DNA of 64,000 nt, from the NCBI GenBank assembly GCA_010405405.1, contig MU004233.1, positions 1,253,122 to 1,317,121 on the forward strand, given 5' to 3'. The notes under the pieces were generated by a model. That model did no database searches. It was not told the DNA's origin and was given only the letters and a program-made list of their open reading frames with translations. Each line of letters begins with the position of its first letter. Within the stretch, counting starts at the first letter, position 1. The DNA is from Microthyrium microscopicum. Taxonomy: Eukaryota > Ascomycota > Dothideomycetes > Microthyriales > Microthyriaceae. Position numbers and translations under genes: made by a program. This document shows positions 1 to 11,241 of this stretch, one piece after another.

Positions 1-315
1 GAATTAGGACTCAAGGCAGAGTTGAGACATCGCATGGCGTTGGCGGCGCGTCCAACTTCCCAAGCTGGGCTTTAACATTGAAGACTGCCTCTTCATCCCA
101 TGACATTCTTGCTTCGGCCTCTCAAACTGCGCCTCGGTAATCAGTCTCTCATCAAAGAGAGTAAATCACTGCTAGGGCGCAATAACTTTCATGAGGCTCA
201 CTCTGTCTCGGGATCAACAACGCCACATACAGTGCAAGACGAACGTCAAATAAAGCATATACCTCTCGACATGCCTCAGTAAAATGGTACTTTGAGAACC
301 TTCAACCCTCGAGTC
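1..315. other. Upstream region of the CorA-like gene, no supported exon
   Basis: The + strand is open for about 60 codons from 100 to 282, but the translation matches nothing I recognise. A stop at 280-282 is in frame with the next gene, so the frame does not simply run on. An upstream first exon of the CorA-like gene is possible, but I could not define a splice pair that supports it. Confidence 0.4.
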
Positions 316-1957
316 ATGGCTCTTTCGGACGACTGGAATAGTGTGACTTTCAGCGCTGATGTTTGCGATGCGACCACTTTGGATGTAGGAGGGCTATTGA
401 ACACCATCGAGGCCAGACGCCGAAGCATATTTACCAAATTGGACAAACTGAATGTTCGAGTCACGGATGTGACAAGTGACGGTAATTTTCTTGGTTCATT
501 CTCACGAAATCCAGCTTAATATTCAATAGGCCTTGTCGCGTCGAGTATATGTCGAAATTCACAACAACTCCACACGAAAGCAGGGCCAGATAGTCAACGA
601 GGTCGCGTGAGGATAATGTAAGCACTTTGGTCTTGATTTGGACGTTTGACTAATACTGCACAGTTCTATATACGCAAGGAGCACTATTGAACCACTCCAA
701 ATTACTTCCAGCTCCATGCAAAGCTTGCTGAAGGAATACGATGTACATCCCGAATTTCTCAAAACCGTCCTTGCCTTCGGAATCGAGCCCAACGTTGCAG
801 ATTGTGCCAGTAGCACCCTGAACGTCAAATGGCCATCAGAAACCAGATCATGTAAGACTTCAGTGTGAACTCTAAAGCTCTCACCTAATTTTATAGGCAT
901 TTCTTATCTTCTGAACTATGTTGAAGAGAATCACCGGAATCCATCAAAACCATGGTCATTTCGACGAACAGCAGTATATCACGACCAACAAGCGGACTTT
1001 GATTTCTTTCTTTTACTCCACCCAAACAACACCGATACGTTTAGCAGAAGGGTTGAGCGGTTATTTATGCCCTCAATACCAAGAGAAGTAAATCTCGATG
1101 CTCAAAAACTGGCTCTTGATCCTTCCCGACTACATTTACTTGTACTTTCTTCATATGTCGAGAATTGGAGGCCATACATAACTTTTCTCGCCGATTCTTG
1201 GGAGGATGAAAACGACTTGGCTCTAGGTGTAGAGCCACAAAAAGCTCAACCACAAGATAGCTTCTATCGAGTGCAAGAGCTACGAAACATTAATGACCTT
1301 GCATGCTTTGTTTTAGCGAGTACCTCTGGCACATTGGATTTGATTACTAGACTCAAAGATAGCTCGGAGAGTATCTTGAAGAATAATACTGAATTGGAGT
1401 CGTACTCCACTTCGGTATCTGGCAGCATAGCAAGCTGCAATGCTTTCATTCCGAGGATACGTAACACAATAGACCTTGTAAGTCTCCAATCGTTTCAAAA
1501 CGCATACCTAGAGTTAACGTTTTACTAGGTGGGCTACACGTTAACTCTACACAACCAACTAGAGACAGCCAAGGTGGATGAAGCTTTAAAACTAGTGACG
1601 GAAGAGCTTCGTGATCTGACAAAGAACACTGTCGATGATAGTGCCACCGTCAAAATCGTGACATTGCTATCCACGTTATACTTGCCCGGTAGCTTCATCG
1701 CTGTAAGTGCCACTTCAAGCTTGTTTTGCATAGAAATGCTAACCAAACAGTCCGTGTACGGTATGAACTTCTTCGTCTTTGACACGACCACGAGGAGGAT
1801 TGTCATTGGACATGACTTTTGGGTCTTCATTCTCACCTGGCTGCCTTTGACATTGATCACGGGCCTAGGCTTCTATTTGATGCGATATCCGGGTCTATTC
1901 AACAAACCGAAGAAGCGACAGGCCCACGTAAAGGCCATCAACAGTGAGAAGGTTTAG
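316..1957 (+). CDS. CorA-like Mg2+ transporter family protein (fungal CorA-like domain)
   Basis: Six exons, 467 residues. Introns are 482-529, 618-663, 852-896, 1478-1528 and 1703-1750; all are GT-AG, 45-51 bp, and the reading frame holds through every join. The N-terminal half resembles the soluble domain of fungal CorA-like proteins (RIISIYARSTIEPLQIT followed by a PEFLKTVLAFG-like segment). The C-terminus has two membrane spans, about residues 383-405 and 419-446. At the end of the first span lies YGMN (G403-M404-N405), the CorA GMN signature of the ion pore. The GMN context is only restored when the last intron is removed; that intron is 48 bp and in frame, so an unspliced reading would look intact. 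The family is often large in filamentous fungi, with transport mostly unproven. The ATG at 316 is the first in this frame; a further upstream exon is possible, so the start is the weakest part of the model. Confidence 0.78.
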
Positions 1958-2357
1958 ACCGGAGCAGCAGTTATCAGATTTACAAATTCTGATACCCTGA
2001 AGAACGAACTAATTCAAGCATGAGTTGCAGTGCTGTACGTGTACGAGTATGGCTAGGTCATTATATATGTGAATTTTGCAGCAAATTCAAATACTACGTG
2101 ACCTGATTTATCATCAAGATAGTCATTATCAATATAAAGTCGAAACACTCGAAACACTCGAAACACTTGAAACACTCGAAACACTTCTAAAAATATCTCC
2201 AGGCTGCCGCTCTCGTTTTGGTGTATAAGTGTTTCGGTAGGTAAGTCCTACAGCTCCAGTCAAGAACTTGAAGCTCCACCCCACTTCATTGTTGTCCAGG
2301 TCCATTCTCCAAACGCCACTTCATCCCAACCAAGCTCGAATTGAGTGGGAAAGGAAT
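1958..2357. other. Intergenic region between CorA-like gene and AIP1
   Basis: No gene is seen. It should hold the 3' end of the CorA-like transcript and the promoter and 5' leader of AIP1. A short 9-bp tandem repeat lies at 2141-2186. Confidence 0.6.
2141..2186. repeat. 9-bp tandem repeat, about five copies
   Basis: The unit CGAAACACT is repeated head to tail about five times, with one C-to-T change in the third to fourth copy. It lies about 170-215 bp upstream of the AIP1 start codon. Confidence 0.85.
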
Positions 2358-4278
2358 ATGTCCTTGAAATCAGGTATGCTTTGTCAAGCTATTTAAGCTC
2401 CATGTAGAGCTAATTGGACTTCAGAGGCCATCTGGGCCGCCTCACCCACTACCACACGCGGCCAACCCACAATCTTAGACACAGATGCAAAGGGGGAGAG
2501 GCTGACCTACGCCGTAAGTGAACATTGCTCTGTAGATGCTTTCGGAGTACTAATAGTACTTTGGCAAATAGTCTGGCAAATCCATCTTCGTCCGATCGAT
2601 CGACAATCCGTCCCAAAGCACGCAATATACCTCCCACGTCGAAACCACATCAGTCGCGCGATTCTCCCCTTCGGGCTACTACATTGCATCCGGCGATGTA
2701 TCTGGCATCGTCCGCGTATGGGACTGCGTCGGTGAAGGCACGACAAAGGGCGAATACTCGATCATTGCTGGTCCTATCCGCGACATTGCCTGGGACGGCG
2801 ACTCGCAGCGCATCATTGCTGTTGGCGAAGGCAAAGAACGCATGGGACATTGTGTGAGCGCTGATAGTGGCAACACCGTTGGAGAAATCTCTGGACATTC
2901 ACAGCAAATCAACTCGGTCTCAATTCGACAACAGCGACCTTTACGGGCAGCGACTGGTAGTGATGATACGAGTGTAGTGTTTTATCATGGCGTACCTTTC
3001 AAGTTCAATACATCTTTAAGAGGGAAGCATGACAAGTTTGTCTTTGGAACGGCTTTTAGTCCTGATGGTGCCAATCTCGTTAGTGTTGGCGCAGATCGAA
3101 GGATATGGTTGTATGACGGCAAGACTGGCGATCCTAAAACAAATATCGGAGACGGTGTGCACACAGGAAGCATTTTTGGTGTTGCTTGGTCAAAAGATTC
3201 GAAGAGAATAGTCACAGCCAGTGCAGACCAAACGGTTCGTATCTGGGACGTTGAAGCCGGAAAGAACGTTACAACATGGCGAATGGGAGAAGAAGGTGTT
3301 GTGAGCATTCCCCAGCAACAAGTTGGCGTAACATGGCCTTCGGGACGCAGTGATGGCTTGGTGATCTCGGTTGATCTGGAAGGCAACCTCAACTATCTAC
3401 ACGAGGGCAGCCAAAAGCCAACTAAAGTCGTTCAAGGACATCAAAGAAATATCACAGCGGCTGGGATGAAAGGTTCTACATTCTTCACCGGCAGCTACGA
3501 AGGCCGAGTGTGTGCGTGGGACACCAAGACTGGAACTGCAGAGAAAATCGATGGTGATTCACACTCCAACTACGTGGCAGGCTTTGCCGCAGAACACGGA
3601 AAGGATCGAGTCTACTCTGTGGCGTGGGATGACTCCGTTCGTTGCATCTCGGCTGGAACCTTCACAGGAGCAACAGCATCAGTAGGAGGTCAACCAAAGG
3701 GCGTTGCAGTTGACGATAAAGGCACCAGTTACGTTGTCACACCTGAAGCAGTAGAGATATTCAAAGATGGTGAAAAGTCAGGTTCCCTTGCAGTTAAAGG
3801 AGGCACCAGCATCGCCGCATACGGATCTCTACTCGCGGTCGGTCGCGATGACAAGTCTATTCAGATATACACTTTGTCAGGATCAAGTCCATCGCCAGTC
3901 GACAAAGATCTTCGCAAAGCTACAGCAGCCATATCAACACTTTCTTTCTCGCCAGATGGAAAGTATCTTGCAGCAGGCGTGTCGAATGGCAAGATCTTGG
4001 TGTATGGCACAACCGAATGGAATGTGGTCACGGATCGTTGGAGTGCTCATACTGCTCGGATCACTTCTATTGCATGGGATCCGACATCCGAGTTTGCGGT
4101 TTCGGGATCTCTCGACACTAATGTGTTTGCGTGGAGCGTAAAGGACCCCGGCAAGCGTATCAAGGCATTGAACGCGCACAAGGACGGTGTGAACGGGGTT
4201 GCTTGGGGCAAAGATGGTGCAATTCTCTCTACAGGAGGCGATGCGACGGTCAAAAAGTGGAAAATCGAGGGTATATAG
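2358..4278 (+). CDS. AIP1: Actin-interacting protein 1 (AIP1), WD40 repeat protein
   Basis: Three exons (2358-2373, 2425-2513, 2572-4278), 603 residues, close to the usual length of about 600 for Aip1. Aip1 works with cofilin to sever and disassemble actin filaments and caps barbed ends; in fungi it sits on cortical actin patches. The protein is a run of WD40 repeats expected to form two seven-bladed propellers. Blade motifs are easy to see (SGIVRVWD, ADRRIWLYD, DQTVRIWD, GRVCAWD, TNVFAWS, ATVKKWK), as is the family-typical stretch GKERMGHCVSADSGNTVGE followed by VSIRQQRPLRAATGSDD. The 16-bp first exon codes only MSLKS plus one base. Both introns (51 and 58 bp) are GT-AG, and the splice restores YASGKSIFVRSID, a characteristic N-terminal Aip1 segment. 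Nothing in the gene looks damaged. Confidence 0.95.
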
Positions 4279-5059
4279 ACTAGTAGTAACATAGCCCCGA
4301 GAGAAATCCTGGGCAAGTTTGACCACGATATCAGATCTGCTCATTATTTGACGTCAGCTGTTAGAAGTACATAGGGCGCAGATTTCCGACTTCTTTAGTC
4401 GATCCTAACCTTATTCCAACCTCCTTTCTTACAACTGGCTATTGTTTTGAAATGTATGAACGATATTCTCCAACCCCGCGACCAGGCTGAGGGATTTGAG
4501 TTATGCATTGGTACAGCTCCATTTTGCTTCTTCGTATCCACCGCTTAGAATCGGCTGAGCAACCAAGTCCCCAACTGTCCCACAGCCCAGGCTGGCGCTG
4601 GCTTATACCTCGAACAGCTGAACAATACAGTATCTAGGCGATGAAATATGACGAGTGGTCGCCGAGAAACATCTTTGGCGTTGCCTTGGCGGAGCGAAAC
4701 ATTTTGAAGGCTATGTACCTTACTTCGACGGTTCATTGGTAACGAACTTGTTCAAAAGTCCGCCCAAAAGAATGTGCAACAGGTGAGGCGCCAAACTTGG
4801 GCGGCGGACCAGACCGAGGCGACCTCCAAAGTCCTGCATCACCGGTGCAGCATGTAGGCCTCTTTTACGTCTCCGGTCTCTTTTCTAGACCTGGCCATCT
4901 ACACCTTTAGATCCTGTAATCGATGCGCCAAACAACTTCCCGAATTCACCTCATCGTCACCAAAGAGATATTCCTGACACATCTACCCTACCGTCTACCA
5001 CAACAATCTGGTTGTACGAATACCTGAACGCCCCGCACTGATGTCGAGTTGGTTGGGCA
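4279..5059. other. Intergenic region between AIP1 and the kinase gene
   Basis: No convincing reading frame on either strand. It should contain the AIP1 terminator and the kinase promoter. I recognise no specific regulatory site. Confidence 0.6.
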
Positions 5060-8000
5060 ATGTCCCAACAATACCAAGCTGATGCTGGCGCACGCGACGA
5101 AGCAGTTGAAATTGAAGAACTCAAAGATCAAATCATTCAAGAGATCAAAGCGAAGGTCAAATGCGCCGATGAAGACTCAGATCCCAAGGCATATATTCTC
5201 CCCGTGGACGTCAAAGCAGCATGGAGTCAATGGCGTATAGCGCGCGTTTTATGGCTGGATCCACGGGAGGATGGCCACTACCTCGACATCATATATGAGC
5301 GTATGACTACGTTCCTGACCATCCTCATTCGAATTGATGCGGACAGATGCCTACAACGGTCCAAACCGCGATTCGTAGACCTGTTCTTTGAAGGGACGAC
5401 GCCTCGCATACAGGATGGAATGCTTCCTCTCGAACCTGGCGCTATCAATTTTTTGTCTACTGTCCGGAAAAAGGAAGCGTTTGTGGACATGCAATATCGC
5501 TTTTGTCCCTGGAAAATTCAGATCGTTTCAGATCATGACTATATCGTCCAGATAGACTCAAAATATCGTCTGCCTTTTGAAAAACAACCGCAGGCAATGC
5601 CCATCGGAGAAGGAGCCTTCGGTGAAGTATCAATTGTACCAATCTCGCCGGGCTATCTCATCAAAAGTAACAACCAACCAAAGAGTGTAGGCAAAGTTTC
5701 CGTCACAACTCATGGGCCACCCTAGCTTACTGTTCAAAGGATACAATCGTGGCCGTCAAGAAGATTGCCATTCAGCAAAGTTTCGAAAAAGAAGCACGAA
5801 ATTTGAAAATTCTTACAAAGAGTCTTGCTAGACATGAAAATATCTTACAACATTATGCTGTTATCACTCATGGGACGAACTCCTACGTTGTCATGCCCTA
5901 CGCGAGGTACAAATCAAATCCATGGTCGATGGAATATTATCGTGTATGCTGACTATACAACTAGACTTGGAGATCTCTGGCAGTTCATGCACAACGGCAA
6001 AAGTCCATATAACGAACCAATGTACAACTTTACAGACAACTTTCCTAGAATCATTCCAGGAGACGTCGCAGTGCCCCTAATCAGGCAGCTACGAAACTTG
6101 TCAAATGCTTTGCAATGGGTACGTTCTGCTTACATGCCTATTCAGCCCGATGGCGGCGTGACATATCATATTGTTCAATTTTTTCACTATCTCGGTTTCT
6201 TTTCATTCGCTAGGTCATTCACTTCATTGCTGACTTACCTCTCCTGCAGCTTCACCATTCACTAGTCGTTCCCGAGGAAGGAAATTTCTCTTGCTGTCAT
6301 ATGGACCTCAAGCCAGACAACATTCTCATCGACGAGCACTCCAGTTCGCCTGTAGGAGTTTGGAAAATATCCGATTTTGGCCTGTCTGTCATGAACGAAA
6401 CCTCGAGAGTTGGGACCGTTCGTGATTATATCTCGCAAGCCAGCGTCAATACCCGGCCTGGACGAATTGAAGGGACCTATACCGCACCAGAAGTTGAAAT
6501 CGGGCACAACCGAAAAGAGAAGATTGCAGGCAGTCGGGGGGACGTTTGGTCATTCGCTTGTATTATTGCAGAGGTTCTTGCATTTGCTCTTGGTCAAGAA
6601 GAAGAAGTTGAAGAGTTTTTTGAACAGAGGAGGAGCGACAGTCCACAGAAGGACAACGATTACTTTTACACCAAAAAGTCGAACAAGGAGCTCAAGCCAA
6701 ATCAAACCAGATCTGTTGAGGACTATCAGATCCGATCAGCTGTCACAACATGGCTCGATGCCGTGCCTGTAAAATATCCTACACCACAGAACTGGGCAGG
6801 CTGCTGGGCAGAAACTGTCAAGACTGTTCTTGATGTAGACAGCGCGACACGTCCCTCTGCTCTTGAGTTGGTAAGACTCCCCCGTGCCAAATCACATATG
6901 TTGACGACATGAGATGGAACCAAAAAAATCATACCTCTCATCGCACTCAATGGCTACCATAGAACGCGATGGGTGTTTCATCGTTTCGCCACGAAAAGAG
7001 AACTTGGTCTTTTAAAGTGTGTCAGCTACAATCGTGTTCTTATACTGACAAATTCTAGGAGAGGCTGGTGATACATATTAGAGATCACGTTCGCGACTGC
7101 TTACAAGGCAACACGGAAATATGTGACCCTCCACAAGTTCGACTAGACGATTTGCGCCGTTTGAGAAGACAAAGAACAGACACTCTACCTCTCACGCAAA
7201 GTTCTGTGGACCCACCGACTCTTGGTGCAAGCAATCCGTTACCAATACTACCGAGAACAATGCTGCCACCTCCACCATCAGAACTACCGCCATCAACGCC
7301 TACAAATCGACCGGGTCATCAACCAGGCCTTAGCATCGTATTAACACCAGACTCACCAGGAATGGGGTCTGCAACTCCTGGCGCAGAATCTGATAGAGAA
7401 CCCCCCTACAGTGCATTGTTTGCGAAAACAGACAAAGAAGTCACTCCAGAAGCAGTATCACAAAGAACATCTCATACATCCGAGAGCCATTCGAATTCAC
7501 TTACGGATTCACATTATAACTCTAATAGCCCCATCCCTCTACCAGCGCATTATTCACAAGGATCCTATTGGACTCCTCATGCTTCCAATCCTCCATTTAG
7601 TCCTATGTCCAGCAACGGCCCGGTATCCCCATTTTTCCCCAACATGACTGGCGAGCCGGGTCGGTTTGACGATGAGGGTAATCGACATGAATCCATGTCT
7701 GATATCATCCCTCTTCCGAGAAATGCACATGGCATATTGATCCATCCAAACGTACGAAGAACGCGGGTCGAACCCCCGAGGACATCTTCACTAAAACTTC
7801 GCGCTTCGGCATTGGCCATGTCGTCTACAGATGGGGGCGTGCTTGTCGCTCACCTCGTAGATAAAAGAATTCACCTACGCCGGGTAACATCGCGGTCAAT
7901 CTCGAATCTACCTGATGTGTATTTGGCTGGATACAGTTGGACGGGTATGTCATTAGCAGGATCGTTCCTGGGCTGCTGGGGCATGTCCGGCGGTTCTAAG

Positions 8001-8960
8001 ATAGTAAGCCATGTTCAAAGTTATTAAGTTGATATGTTCGGCTCACCGTTGTTAGGTACACTTGCGAGATCTCAATCAAGCTCATCATGAGAGAACCGAA
8101 TCGGCAAGGAGTAGTTTGAAGCAAGTGGCAGCTTCCCCTCGAGGTGCCTTTGCCCTTGTCTGTTCGACTGAACTGCAACTGATGGGAGTGAGAGAGTATG
8201 TGGACATTACGTTCATCAATACAGGAAGCGATGCTGACAAGCCTAGCAATACCAATGGACAGACTCTCATATCTGGGTCTACGGTTTCTCACGCAGCATT
8301 TAATGATACGGGAGACCTTTTATTCGCATGGATTGAACGTGGCGAGGCCAATTACGTCTATGTCTGGCGGATAAACTATGACGGAAACCTTTCTGCATCT
8401 CTTGAATCGCCTAAGCTTTATGAAAGGGTATGATGCGTTTTAGTAAACTGCTATGCAAAGATCACTAACAATACACATAGGCTAGAGCTGGAGAATATAC
8501 TTTCAAGGTATTACCACTAAACACCTACCAAGGGTGTCTAGTAACCAAAACATTCCCCCGATCGCGAGACTTATTTCGCGTACCCTTCGGTGTACAGCCG
8601 ACAGGCGTCCTTCTTAATGCTCCCCAATCCGTTCAAATTCCAGGAACGCTCAAAATCTTCGGTGATCACTCACTTCTTGTCTTGGACACGGAGAAGGTCA
8701 AACCAGAAAACAAGCGTAGTCCATTCCATCGCTCCAAACCATTCACCAAGATCTACGAATGGGAGATTGATATGGCAGGCAATGGCACGCTCAAGAATGT
8801 ATGGCAGGAGCTATGTGCCTTTGAGGGTGAGGCAAAACCTGGTATGGGTTTTTGTGTTGGAAAGGATGGGGGCACGATTATTGTTGTTGTTGCTGGTCTT
8901 GATGGCTTGGTCCAGGTTTCGGACTTTAAGCCGGCTGTTTTGGAGACGATGGAGGAGTGA
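5060..8960 (+). CDS. Protein kinase domain protein with long C-terminal extension
   Basis: Seven exons, 1119 residues. Introns are 5667-5725, 5907-5964, 6119-6249, 6871-7058, 8004-8055 and 8428-8480, all GT-AG, with frame kept throughout. The N-terminal 175 residues are helical and charged. The kinase domain spans about 175-520: glycine loop GEGAFGEV (G183-V190), ATP-anchoring lysine in VAVKK (K214), catalytic loop HMDLKPDN (D333, N338), DFG at 356-358, APE at 393-395, and DVWSFACI (D412). All key residues are present, so it should be active; HMDLKPDN fits a Ser/Thr kinase. Residues about 545-690 are rich in Pro, Ser and Thr and look disordered. The last 400 residues hold beta-rich segments (GALVCSTELQLMGV-like, GDLLFAWIERGEANYVYVW) that may form a propeller-like domain, as in other fungal kinases of this layout. 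Substrate and pathway are unknown. The C-terminus could belong to a second gene, but the frames join cleanly. Confidence 0.85.
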
Positions 8961-9263
8961 TTGCTGTTCAGATACCCCTTTGCGCTGGAGCATTGTTATG
9001 GATTGGAAAAGGGATACCACGAATCATGGGTCGATTATGATAAATCCGATAATGGTAATGAGACTTGTTGAACACATATACGTACTTACACTATGGGTAG
9101 GTCACAATTGCCTAAAATATCGGGTACATAGGTAACGACTTCCTAAAATGGTTGCCTGAGCATGTTGACATTTAGGCTGCCAGATTCTTCACTCACTCTC
9201 TCACTCTCTTACTCTCTCACTCTCTCAATCTCTCATCACATCACTTCATTACATCATTTATAA
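8961..9263. other. Intergenic region with pyrimidine-rich promoter tract
   Basis: 3' region of the kinase gene and likely promoter of the next gene. It contains a CT-rich tract (listed separately) just before the ATG at 9264. Confidence 0.6.
9186..9235. promoter_or_regulatory. CT-rich tract (CTCACT/CTCTCT repeats)
   Basis: About 50 bp of near-perfect CTCACTCTCT-type repeat ends some 30 bp before the ATG at 9264. Pyrimidine tracts just upstream of start sites are common in promoters of filamentous fungi, so a core-promoter role is inferred. Confidence 0.5.
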
Positions 9264-9536
9264 ATGGCTCCAACTGCTGCCTGGTATTAGCACTTCTACG
9301 TAGCATCCTTTTCTGTAGGAACCACTTTTTATATGGCCGCCGACATAAAAGCCCTCTACATCTCGTTACAGACCCCAAAAAACGGACAAACTCCCCCACC
9401 TTCTTACAAGAACCCCGACTTCTACAAGCAGTCAGCCTGGATCCTACTCTATTGGCTCATAATAGGCAGCGCCACCGCTGCATTGTTTATGCATGCCTCC
9501 TTCTGCCTAGACGAGCACACTCCTACAACTCGCTAA
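9264..9536 (+). CDS. Small hydrophobic membrane protein, in-frame TAG at codon 9
   Basis: From ATG 9264 the frame reads eight sense codons (MAPTAAWY), then TAG at 9288-9290, then stays open for 81 codons to TAA at 9534-9536. The downstream part has a hydrophobic start (FYVASFSVGTTFYM), a polar middle (DIKALYISLQTPKNG) and a clear membrane span in the segment after SAWILLYWLIIGSATAALF. Without the TAG it would be a 90-residue protein with probably two spans. The fallback start is ATG 9333, giving 67 residues with one span. A 35-bp intron (9284-9318) would remove the stop but is very short and shifts the frame. I do not recognise the family. It lies 76 bp upstream of CSN3 on the same strand, so it could instead be a leader reading frame of that transcript. 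Confidence 0.5.
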
Positions 9537-9612
9537 GCCCATTAACCCTCTTGTGCCATCGAACAAGCTCCCCACTATCGCGAATATCATCGACGAAGAC
9601 ACATCTGACACC

Positions 9613-11241
9613 ATGGCGCAGAGCCCCACCTTCCAGGGCTCGAGCGCTTCGGAATACGACAAGCAAATTCGACAGTTTCGATCAAACATCAAGCGTCTTT
9701 CTGCCAAAGATTTCCAAAAGCGCTCTGTAGAGGACATCCTTGGGGTGTGTAACATCTTGTCTCGCTTAGTGAGATGAGCACCACTAACTGTATTGCAGGA
9801 AGAAGACCAAGCCGCTGGCACTGGCATCGAATACACCATTCTTCTCTCCGATACAATCGCAGCTGTATCCCAAAACAACGCTGTTGGAATCCACAGCACC
9901 TTATGGGCCAAAATCCTCCAATACCTTCGATCCTTCGATCCTGTCGCTATTCGCTATGTCGGCAAAGACTTTAGAATGATTCTTGAGACAGTCATCAGCT
10001 CTGCGAAAGCTGCCTCTACACCACATCACGCTATCATACCCGTTCGTAATGCGATTCTGAGACTTCAGCCAGAGAACGAAACCCTCACCTCATTTCATCT
10101 GCCATTGCTACAACTGTGTCTCGAGACTAAACACTACCAAGAGGCATTGCCTATTCTTGACAAAATCATCTTCAACTTTCCTACCTCCAATCCTCATAAC
10201 CTTGATAGTGATTACCCATGCTCAGATCACCAGGACAGCAGTGGTTACATTACCCTCAAGTCGGGACTTACAAGCCCCGTACAATACCGCAACATACACG
10301 AATACTTCTTACTAGGGGGCATGATATACACTGCTTTGGGCCGAAAGAGATGGGATGAAGCAATGCTATACTTTGAGTACGTCATGTGTGTAGCGACGCA
10401 AAATGTCGCGACAGGTTACATGCTCGAAGCCTATCGCAAGTGGCTCCTACTGGGTGTGCTCCTCACAGGCAAAGTAAGATTTATCCCTGAGATCCCTTTG
10501 AGGGTCTGAAATAACTGGCACTGACTATCTTAGACACCCGCCATTCCCAGAATCGCTAACAGCGCCGCCATGCGAACAATTCAAACAGCCTCAAAACACT
10601 ATGTTGCGTTAGTTGCGGCATTCCACAACAGTGATGTTTCCAAACTCAAAGCCGAAATTAATGTTGGGCTGACACAATGGGACGAGGTAGCTATCGCATC
10701 ATCAAGTTTGTACATGGGCAGCAACTAACATTGCTTCTAGGATGGAAATCTTGGCCTCGCCTTGGAGCTGACATCTGCGCATCGACGCTTTTACATCATT
10801 AATCTCCAGAAAACGTATTCTAGATGCTACATATCACAACTGGATGAGGAAGGAAACTCCGATCTGGCAATGAAGGTAGCTCACACACTGATCGAAGATG
10901 GCAACTTGAATGCGGTCATCGAATATCACAACGGCAAACCAACTATTGAGTTCTTTCCCAACTCCAAAGGGCCTTTAGCCAAAAGCGAAGAGCAGTTCCA
11001 AGAGTCTGTCGTCCAGAAGCTAGATAAGATCAAGGCTCTCATGGAACGCGTTAAGCGTGTCGAACAGAAAGTCATGCTATCTCCCGAATACATTCAAGCA
11101 GCACGAAAAGCCAAAGATACCAGCAATGTGGTTGCTTCTGGCCCTCCCATTAGGGATCTTGGTGCCATGGACGAACCTATGGGTTTCTCCGCGAATGGGG
11201 CGGACTTTGCTCCCGACGATGAAGATCTCATGGAAACCTAG
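9613..11241 (+). CDS. csn3: COP9 signalosome subunit 3 (CSN3)
   Basis: Four exons, 486 residues. Introns are 9745-9798, 10474-10533 and 10687-10740 (54-60 bp, GT-AG, all phase 0). CSN3 is one of the PCI-domain subunits of the COP9 signalosome, which removes NEDD8 from cullins and so controls SCF-type ubiquitin ligases; in fungi the complex steers development and secondary metabolism. Family marks include the helical repeat region with LPLLQLCLETKHYQEALPIL, EYFLLGGMIYTALGRKRWDEA, and YVMCVATQN. The C-terminal PCI part follows, with KTYSRCYISQLDE and the winged-helix end VAHTLIEDGNLNAVIE. The tail is acidic (DDEDLMET). The start ATG sits in a good context (ACCATGG). Length agrees with filamentous-fungal CSN3, somewhat longer than the animal protein. 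Confidence 0.88.
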
